Source: Chrysomallon squamiferum | Taxonomy: Eukaryota; Mollusca; Gastropoda; Neomphalida; Peltospiridae | Reading direction: 5' to 3' | NCBI GenBank assembly: GCA_012295275.1 | Contig: CM022665.1 | Coordinates: 24,587,946-24,651,945, forward strand | Length of the DNA stretch: 64,000 bases | Part shown: in pieces, positions 56,282 through 64,000 of the stretch | Layout: each line of letters opens with the position of its first letter | Numbering within the stretch: position 1 is the stretch's first letter | Notes under the pieces: model-generated | The model's database searches: none | Told to the model about the DNA's origin: nothing | What the model saw: only the letters and a program-made list of their open reading frames with translations | Program-made: the position numbers and the translations under genes

Positions 56282-57116
56282 GCTACTCTAATTAAAAGCA
56301 TTTAAGAAAGAAAGGGACGAAAATATAATACTTTAAAACAAATTCTGTAAATAAAGAAGTATATTTCAGTTTTACTTTGTCCCTAACCTGATTTTTTTTA
56401 TTCAGAAAATTAAAAATATTCTCCAGATGTTTGAATGTTTCCATGATTAATTTTGATATAGTTTTCTTTCGTTCTTGAATATAAATCATGTTCTTATTGT
56501 CGTATTTTGCATCCTCTTTATATTCAGTTGCTGGATAGGGAAATTACACATTTCAAAATAATTAAACACTTGCATTTTTTGTTTAATTTTTGCTAGTTTT
56601 TTTAACAATATTTCTGTCTAATACGAAGCGTATTTATCTTTACATGTACACATATACACAAACACTATACTTAGAATACGCATATCCATACAAAAAAGAA
56701 TATTAAAAGTAAACTTTCTTGAAATGATTATATACTTTATTATTATTATTAATTTTCAGAACCCCCCAAGGCAAACACTTTCCAAACAAATACTTTTAAT
56801 TCCTCCAGCTCGCGACGTTAAAGGTAACTGCCCCCCTTACCCGGTGGTGGAGCTGAATGCAGCACGGAAAAAACTAATAGATGAACTGTACTCGAGCTGT
56901 GGGGGAATTCGATTATCGAAGGTTAGACAAGCTGTAGGAGTGGTTACTGATTTTCCCATAGAAAACGAAAATAAATACAACATGTCCTATGACCAGCAAG
57001 CTTCTTTCCTGATGACTGTTCCTTTGCCATCTCCGCCTAAAGATGATTCAAATACTGACGTTAAAGATAAACGCTTTGGGACGGACCGTTGTAAGAATTC
57101 TGAGTCTAAAAAGTGA
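55235..57116 (+). CDS. Gene B: unrecognised protein with the PYPV/LY/VR block, two coding exons
   Basis: Exon 1 (55235-55586) encodes 117 residues rich in Pro, Phe, Tyr and Arg, starting MDQRFDNYGYPSPQHFHPEF and ending KFPTVRQRYN at a GTAAGT donor in phase 1. Exon 2 ends at 57116 and carries the shared block: RDVKGNCPPYPVVELNAARK, LIDELYSSCGG, LSKVRQAVGV, then MSYDQQ and PLPSPPKDD. By homology to gene A, exon 2 should start at 56760 (NPPRQT), but that is out of phase by one base. The in-phase acceptor TTTTAATTCCTCCAG at 56808 gives about 219 aa and keeps RDVKG onward. There is no zinc finger. The family and function are unknown. Codon use in exon 1 looks genuine, with no stop over 350 nt of less AT-rich DNA. 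Confidence 0.65.
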
Positions 57117-59169
57117 TTTTTAAAGACAGTTGTTGTTGATTTATTAAAGAATCGTGTGCACTTTTTTGTGCAGTTAATATTTAAAATAGAATGGATATCA
57201 TTTTAAATCGCTTTCAGCATTAAGAATTAATTTTAATAATAAAAGAACAGCAGCAATAAAAGGAATAAAATGTTACAGAATTTTTTTTTTTTTTTTAACA
57301 AAATTAAAAATAATAAAATAAAATAAATAATTAAATACGTATTACAAAAATGGTTGCATTAATAAAAATAATAATAAAAGAATACTTAAAAAATAGCTTT
57401 TTTGATATATGTTTAAATGTCCTAAATATATCTTACATATTATTTTGTTTGATGGGACGATATTTATTAACTATAGATTCGATCGTGAGTGTGCATGGAA
57501 ACTGACATTTTTCTTCTTTTCCTGGCGCTGTTTCATTTTATTTAAAAGAAACAACACCGATTACAGTTTAAAACAGTTTCGTATTATTTAGTCTTCCCTA
57601 AAATAAAGTATCACTGCATCAAAATAAATAAATAAATAAATAATTCATCAAAATCATCAATTTAATTAATAAAATAACAAAAATAAAAACAAAGCAAAGA
57701 ATTTCCCCAAAACACTAAGCTGTATACCTTAATAATTTGATATAAACCGTTCTGTTGCAATTGTGATAATAAAAGACAGACGATAAATATTTGGCCCTGA
57801 AAACCGTAAAAATTGAAATGATAGTAAGATAATTTTATTTTTCGACAGAATTATGACTTGATGTTGAGGAAAAAAACGGTAGCTGATTTCCTCGTTATCT
57901 CTGTGGTCTTTAACTAATAAAATTGTATTTTTAAATCCTTCATTAACAAAAACAGTTCCTCCTTTGGTGTTAGGGAATTGAAAGGAACGGGCCATAATCC
58001 TGATTTATAATATCAACAATCAAATTTTATAATTTACAAAAGTATACAAAATTATTTTCTTAATTTTTATATGCAGAAATAACTTAATAAATCATTTTAT
58101 GCCGTTTAATTTAGAGTTTCCTAGAGGACATTAAAATTACGGATAATTATATATAAAAATTAGTTATGATGCTGAACTGCTGAATAGTTAACAGCTAGGT
58201 CCATATTTAACAAATATTTCTGTAATTGTGTTAGAACTAATTAAAAGGGCTAATCAGTAATAAAATACACCGCCAATGTCAGTAATTATAATAAAACGTT
58301 GGTATTAGTCACAGAATAACTTGGCTGTTAATTTTTTCTTGCACATTAAACAGAAAAGAAAGGCCAAATATATGATGACCCTGCCATTGCAGAAGCTTCG
58401 ATCAATGACGCGTTGCTCTGACACACCTAATCTTTTATATAAAGAATTCGTTGACATAGCAGTGTTTAAGCACTGCACTGCGATCTAAAGAAATGTAAAC
58501 GAAACATGGAAATCGCACATTCTCAAACACCGTATTCTTTCACCATTAAGATTTATAAGTAAATTAAAAGTCTTATTTTCGTAACAAAGTATATCATAGT
58601 ATGGCATAAAATATAATATTTGAATGCCGTCATTTTACCATTCCATATCCAGTCATTAAGTCACTGCGTACATTGCTAACTATATAACTGTGTGTGGGTT
58701 TTTTTCGTGGTTTTTTTTTTTTGTTTGTTTGTTTTTCTCGTTTTTATCTATTTCTTCGTATCACCAAAGTTACACTTTTAGGTGCAAGTAACAGATTCTT
58801 TGTTGCTACGGTGAACAAAAGAATCCCATGATTGTCAAGAAAATTAATACTATTAATAATAGTCTGTATTTTACTGTAAGATAACACTACAGTTATTCGT
58901 TTCTTACTTTAATAAATAGGAAAGCTTTTGCAAACAATGCGACACTACTTCATTATTTTTAAATTATGACTCTTGTTTCTTTAGTTTAAAACCTATCTAA
59001 TAAAATATCCATTTGATTTTTTTCATACTGTTTCAATTTTATATGCACAATGTCATACGTAGTGAAAAATATTGTAATTTTGTTCAGTTCCGGAGGAAGT
59101 AAAACCTGGAACATGAAGAAAAGATCACTTTTTTATTTGATCATTATTGAGAAAACTTATTAAAGTCTA

Positions 59170-59207
<38 letters not shown>

Positions 59208-60975
59208 TATTTATATCGCATTATAAAATATTAAACAGTACTGGTATTTGATGTAATGGAAGAATGTACGAAAATAAGAAAAACTAAGCATAGACCATTC
59301 AAATGCAACCGTTCCGCTTTCTTTGCGGTATAAACGAGGTAGTTAATTAAACGTTAAAGAACAGTCAACAGAGCATTGGAACACGTTGGTAAATGTTATG
59401 TATCGGGACGGGTGTAAGAATTCGGATTTTTTTTTAAAATGAATTAACCAGTAAGTTTCATATTAGTGCAGTACATCTACCTCAGTTGTTGTTGTTGGGT
59501 GTGTGTTTTTTTTCATCCTATAAATTGTAGTACAGAACTATATAACTATCATCTGTCAATAATTGGAATAATTCAATAAACTTTTTAAAAATTAATTATT
59601 TTTATTTCAAATTTTTATAATATGGGTTTTAACGTACCTTGACCAATCTTAGAATCTCACAATCCATGAAGTGGTTTCTCGAATCACATAGTAATCGGGT
59701 AACTGAACTTCAGTGAATACTTGCATGGCAGAAAACATGCATAACTATGTACATTTTAGGGGACAGGCGATGCTGCATTCAACTTCAAGTGAAGAGCTGT
59801 GAATATTGCAGCAAACACGAATACAACGGATACTATTCCATCGTTGTCATGGAGGCTATAGTCTAAATGGCAGCTGATTTAATTTATAATCATGCTGTTT
59901 AACACACAGGAGCGGTTTAAAACGTTGATTTTTATTTATTTACCATATTGTTATTTTTATTTTTAAATGTAACAATACACAGCAATCTTTAATTATAAAT
60001 GATTAAAGCATGAATTTTATCAACAAAATGTTATTAATTTTATGATCCACATGGTATAAACTGCTTGAATTATTACTAAAAATATAACTGTATTTACTTT
60101 AGATTCAACAGATGACTGCAGGAACATTGCTAGTTTTGCCAGTTGCAGAATGATTACAAAAAACAAGTAGGGGTCCAAGTATGAATGTTAATAATCTAGT
60201 ATGTATATTTCAATTAATTTTGCATATAAAGAAATATATTGTTTATTTCAGTCTTTTTATTGATTAAGTGGCATCTTACAGAAAGTGTATCTTTAATTAT
60301 TTTTTGTAGTTTTATAAATTTCTCTGTGACTATAGGAAAGCAGGCTGTATTATTGTTATACTACTTTAGATCCATTTATTCCTAACTATTAGGAATAGTT
60401 ATTCACAGTCCAGGAGAAACATTCAGTATTGTTACTAATTCAGTAAGGAAGAAAATTAAAATGTTAGGTGTGAAAAACCATTTCTAAATTAACTCTTTAG
60501 TGTTCTTTTGAACATGAGAAAAAATAGCATAAATACATTGTTTATTCTTCCAAGTTATGTTCTTGGTTTCTGTAATAGTCTTAATGAAATATAACAATAA
60601 AAGGGTAAAGTTAAAGATACAAGACTGAGAAAGCCGCCAAGTTTATGTGCAGGGCAGATCTGTTTGCTGTAAAGGTTTTTCGAACAGTAGAAAAATACAG
60701 CTGTCAGTCTGCCATGTATGGGATGAAGTCACTACTCCAGCAGTAATGATGACATCTGAATTTTTGTTTTTAGTGTTAAGAATGTCCTAAAGTACAGTGT
60801 ATAAAGAATCATATTGCTGTAGATACTTTAAAAAAAAGAAAAAAAGGTTACATTTCATTATTGTAATCATAAGTGTTATTCTGCATTAATATATTGGTCT
60901 TTCATCCCCAAAGCAAAATTTTTGTAACTGCTAAAACCTGTATATATATATATATATATATTTTTTTTTTTTAAG
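57117..60975. other. Interval between genes B and C
   Basis: It contains the gene B 3' UTR and probably the missing 5' exon(s) of gene C. An open frame on the minus strand (57995-57729, 88 codons, starting MARSFQFPNTKGGTVFVNEG) has somewhat coding-like composition but no recognised domain. A cysteine-containing plus-strand frame near 59760-59870 (CEYCSKHEYNGYYS) follows a TTTTAG site but joins to nothing clear. An (ATT)n tract lies at about 59168-59206 and a short AT tract near 60942. Confidence 0.45.
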
Positions 60976-62142
60976 AATCTAAGAATGAGGCCTCCTCCAT
61001 CTCGAGACGTTGATGGATCTTTTTCACCATATCCTGTGCAGGACTTAAAGATGGCAAGGAATATACTAATTAATGAATTATATTTTTCACCTGGAGGAGG
61101 CAGAACTGTTCATCGTGTTAGAGAAGTGACAGGAATTTTGCCAAACAGACATGGCATATACATCGGGAATCAAATGTTTCCAGATGTTTCAAATTACAGT
61201 GACCAGTCTACATCATTAATTTCTATGTCCGTTCCCAGTAACAACTTGGCATTGGAAAATAATCATGCTTCTAGTCCCAAAACCTCAGATTTTAAGGGAT
61301 TTCAGGGTGATGTACAAACTGACACACACAGGTTTTTAAAGAAAACAAGAAAGATATCTAAATCAGTTGAAGGAATGGATAAAAGCGAAGCAAATAATAC
61401 TCTAAGTCACGATGTTGTGGAATATGAAACTAATCAAAACATTCCAATAACTGTTAAAGCTTACAAATGTGATTTCTGCAATTATATTTCTAAAAATCAA
61501 ATAGCTGTTAAAGATCATTTAATTAACAAGCTTCATTATTCAGCCAGCACCTATGACTGTCTATTAACCAAAGATAAACTAAAACCATGCTCTGTTTGTA
61601 GAGAGATGTCTCTTGTTAATGAAGCAGCCTCTTTTTCATCAGTCATTGCTGTGTGTTCTTATTGCCTAAGCATCTTTAAAAACATTCATTCATGTGCTAG
61701 ACACAGCACCAAAGTACATGGAAAAGGTATTTACTCCTTGGCTGATGTAAGAAAAACTCAGAAGATAACTGTCACAAAATACGATAATTGTGCAGTGTGC
61801 AAAAGTTGTTCAACACCAAAACAAATGGTTACTCATCTGAAACAACATGATATGCAGTACCATTCATATGAACATCCTCACTCAACCGATATTGTGTTAT
61901 GCATTTGCCCCAAGTGTAGATTTACAACATGCAGTATTACCAGATGTAGAATTCACATTCTGTCACATCTTATATGTTTGGAAAATAAAACAATGGAATT
62001 TAGACTCTTGTTTATTGAAAAGCCATCTTCTGAATATCAATTACTACTATCCAAAAACTACAAAAAGTCTAAAGTGAGGAAAAGAAGAAAAAAGGCTAAA
62101 CAACCCCCCCACCAAAAGAAATTAAAAACTGTTAAACATTAG
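60976..62142 (+). CDS. Gene C: PYPV/LY/VR block plus C2H2-type zinc fingers, last exon
   Basis: The exon opens after a T-rich TTTTTTTTTTTTAAG acceptor (60975) and reads NLRMRPPPSRDVDGSFSPYP, so the ATG at 60985 may be internal. From that ATG the protein has 385 residues. The shared block (PYPVQDLKMARNILINELYF, GGGRTVHRVREVTGI) is within residues 1-55. The second motif (SNYSDQSTSLISMSVPS) is at about 70-90 and a Lys-rich linker follows. Cys/His pairs follow: CDFCNYI..H.....H, CSYCLSI..H....H, CAVCKSC..H...H and CPKCRFT..H...H. The first, second and fourth have C-X2-C-X12-H spacing with variable His spacing; the third has X11. A basic tail (KKSKVRKRRKKAKQPPHQKK) looks like a nuclear localisation or DNA-contact segment. 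A nuclear, nucleic-acid-binding role is inferred. An upstream coding exon is expected from genes A and B but was not found. Confidence 0.8.
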   Translation, partial: NLRMRPPPSRDVDGSFSPYPVQDLKMARNILINELYFSPGGGRTVHRVREVTGILPNRHGIYIGNQMFPDVSNYSDQSTSLISMSVPSNNLALENNHASSPKTSDFKGFQGDVQTDTHRFLKKTRKISKSVEGMDKSEANNTLSHDVVEYETNQNIPITVKAYKCDFCNYISKNQIAVKDHLINKLHYSASTYDCLLTKDKLKPCSVCREMSLVNEAASFSSVIAVCSYCLSIFKNIHSCARHSTKVHGKGIYSLADVRKTQKITVTKYDNCAVCKSCSTPKQMVTHLKQHDMQYHSYEHPHSTDIVLCICPKCRFTTCSITRCRIHILSHLICLENKTMEFRLLFIEKPSSEYQLLLSKNYKKSKVRKRRKKAKQPPHQKKLKTVKH

Positions 62143-62673
62143 AATTAAACGATTTGTGGAATAAAAAGTTATTCTTTATCAGTTCTTGTTTGTTATTATT
62201 ACCTACAAATCTTGAATTTAAGAAAATAATTTTATTGATTCATATACTTTTATGTTGCTGCCATAATGGTTGGTATACTAAACATGATTTAACATTATTA
62301 ACTGTTTGTGATTTCCAGATAGACCTCAAGCTGGTTCAGACAATCAGCATAATTCTGTGACTTTCTGAGCCTAATTTATAATTTGGGACATGTATATTAA
62401 TATACTATCATTGAAATACAAAATGAAAAATTACATTTTTACTTGTTGGAAGATGTTTCCACTGGATGCAATGTCGGTCTCTATCCATTTAACTGAAGGA
62501 TGTAAGTTTGAACTGTATAAAATGTAATACTTTAACAAAAATGATTAAATGCAGAGAACAAAAACAGTTATGTTCAAGAATTAAAGCAAGAAAGAAAAAC
62601 CCCCAGTAATTTATCATTTTAATGATTCATGATAATTAATCCATTTCTGGAAAATTTTGGGGCATTTGCCTGA
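62143..62673. other. Convergent interval between gene C and the right-edge gene
   Basis: A 530 bp AT-rich interval between two facing stop codons, so it holds both 3' UTRs. No frame here has coding character. Confidence 0.6.
62160..62165 (+). terminator. Candidate polyadenylation signal for gene C
   Basis: AATAAA 18 nt after the gene C stop codon. It is very close to the stop, but the next gene converges only about 500 bp away. Confidence 0.35.
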
Positions 62674-64000
62674 TCACTTGGATGATTCACAATTATCTGA
62701 CACATGCTGATCAGTTTCCTCTCCAATGTACTGAGAAATATGTTCAACAATTGATGAAACAGAACTGTTTTCCAATAAGCCATTTCTCACTGCTTCCAAC
62801 AGTTGAGGAATAAAAATATCAGAAAAAACATCCAGTGAATTTGGTATAAAATCATCCATGTTGATTCTGAAAAGAAAAACAAATATTTTTAAAACATACC
62901 CAGTATAAATATATTCATGTACATAACTTGTTGCACATCCAAAATTTAAAACAGTTGATAATTATCAAATGCTTTGATGTAACGTTAATACTATTCAAGC
63001 CTTATGAGTTTAAACTACTTAAAATTATAAAAATTCAAAGTCAGCAATTTTAAAAATCTGAAAACCGTATCTTGTAATAATTTATAAAGTAATAATTATC
63101 AATTTATTAAGTAAAAGAAATTATTTTTAAAGTAATTTAAAGGCAAACTTACTCTTCGTCTTTCTCTACTGATATACGAGTCATGACACACGTGCCACAA
63201 TGCAGCAGTGAGAATTCCAGCCTTTCTTTGATAATCTGGAATTTCAGTATCTGGGATTCGTATTTTGTGTTTTTTATTACTGAACCTATTTATGGGAAAA
63301 AAAACTGTTGGAGTTACTCAAACTTCATTACCATTTTAAAATTAATTATTATGCATTTTCACATTATTATTAAAAGATCGTTGGCAAAAATTGTATTAAA
63401 TAATTTTCTATCACATAATTCTTATTAAACCTGTATTAACAAATTAACATAACAGCTGCAGGACCTGGGCTAGCACAGTAAAAACAATTACAATTTACAA
63501 CTGTTAGGTAAAAATTTTAACCTCATTTTCTTCATTTCCCACCAAAGGATTTCCACACATTTAAACCTAAATTGTTCCATTATGAAGATTTAATTATTTT
63601 GAAAATAAAAATGATTATATTACCTGCCTCAATCATCTCTTCTAGTTCCCTGAACCATTTTGATAAAAAACCTGTCTTTCTTCTGTTTTCTGGAAATAAA
63701 TCAATCAAGAATATATTCCATTTTCAGATTTTGGTAATTAAAATACTTTCTGCAATATTTCAGAATGGAAAGATTCTTTAAATTTAATAACCAATATTTT
63801 GAAAAGTATTTTATTACTGTAAAATGACATCATGATATAAAGAAAAAAATTGAAATAAAAGCAAAAACACATTTAATTTTTTTTTAAAGCATACTAACTC
63901 AGATTATAACTTTTGCCAAAAATCTCAAAATTCGGGGAGCCATAACTCCCACACCACTGGTTTGACTGGACTAAAATTTCAGATTTGGTGCTGTGGGATC
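62674..64000 (-). CDS. 3' part of an unrecognised protein-coding gene (runs off the right edge)
   Basis: Four exons join in consistent phase in transcript order: from the right edge (or possibly from 63973) to 63899, 63689-63624, 63285-63153 and 62866-62674 (TGA at 62676-62674). All introns have GT-AG ends. The joined C-terminal ~160 residues run LVQSNQWCGSYGSPNFEIFG, then KTGFLSKWFRELEEMIEAG, KYESQILKFQIIKERLEFSL, LHCGTCVMTRISVEKDEE and MDDFIPNSLDVFSDIFIPQL, ending in an acidic tail. It looks like a soluble, helical, well conserved protein rather than transposon sequence. I do not recognise the family. The exon phases and absence of stops make a real gene likely. Confidence 0.75.

Noticed and set aside
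57729-57995. 88-codon minus-strand open frame in the B-C interval
   Set aside because: No recognised domain, no splice partners found and no match to neighbours; probably chance, noted only in the interval description.
59756-59875. Cys-containing plus-strand frame proposed as the missing first exon of gene C
   Set aside because: It lacks the Pro/aromatic character of the A and B first exons and no in-phase donor to 60976 was found.

Overview
This is eukaryotic nuclear DNA from an invertebrate animal. It is AT-rich, with many short exons in 0.1-3 kb introns, canonical GT-AG junctions and abundant microsatellites. Long GA/CT tracts, well conserved orthologues of human genes, a probable U12 intron and pogo-like MITEs would fit a lophotrochozoan such as a mollusc. 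That placement is inference; no lineage-diagnostic marker was found.

Layout, left to right. (1) 1-1457: the first coding exon (minus strand) of a ryanodine receptor gene whose body lies beyond the left edge. (2) 3824-21104: a complete WDR81 gene (plus strand, 26 coding exons, about 2043 aa), divergent from the ryanodine receptor gene. It has an N-terminal BEACH-type region, a long acidic and serine-rich middle, and a C-terminal WD40 propeller. (3) 21105-27481: 6.4 kb without a recognisable gene, between the convergent 3' ends of WDR81 and XPO5. (4) 27482-49975: a complete exportin-5 gene (minus strand, 32 coding exons, about 1198 aa). Its reading frame is intact except for one single-base frameshift in exon 20. 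Its introns hold two MITEs, a ~0.5 kb tandem repeat, a minisatellite and short duplications across splice sites. (5) 51006-62142: three plus-strand genes, called A, B and C here. They share a conserved ~75-residue block around a PYPV...L..AR..LI..LY...R...VR...G signature that I do not recognise. Only C continues into C2H2-type zinc fingers and a basic tail. (6) 62674-64000: the 3' exons of an unrecognised minus-strand gene that runs off the right edge.

The genes do not form one pathway. The ryanodine receptor is an ER calcium-release channel, WDR81 controls endosomal PI3P and aggrephagy, and XPO5 is the RanGTP-dependent exporter of pre-miRNA. The best candidate for something undescribed is the A/B/C family, placed next to and divergent from XPO5. 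Other points of interest are the probable AT-initial U12 intron and the frameshift in XPO5.

Exon limits were derived by hand from splice signals, frame continuity and recalled family conservation. They may be off by a base or two where noted.
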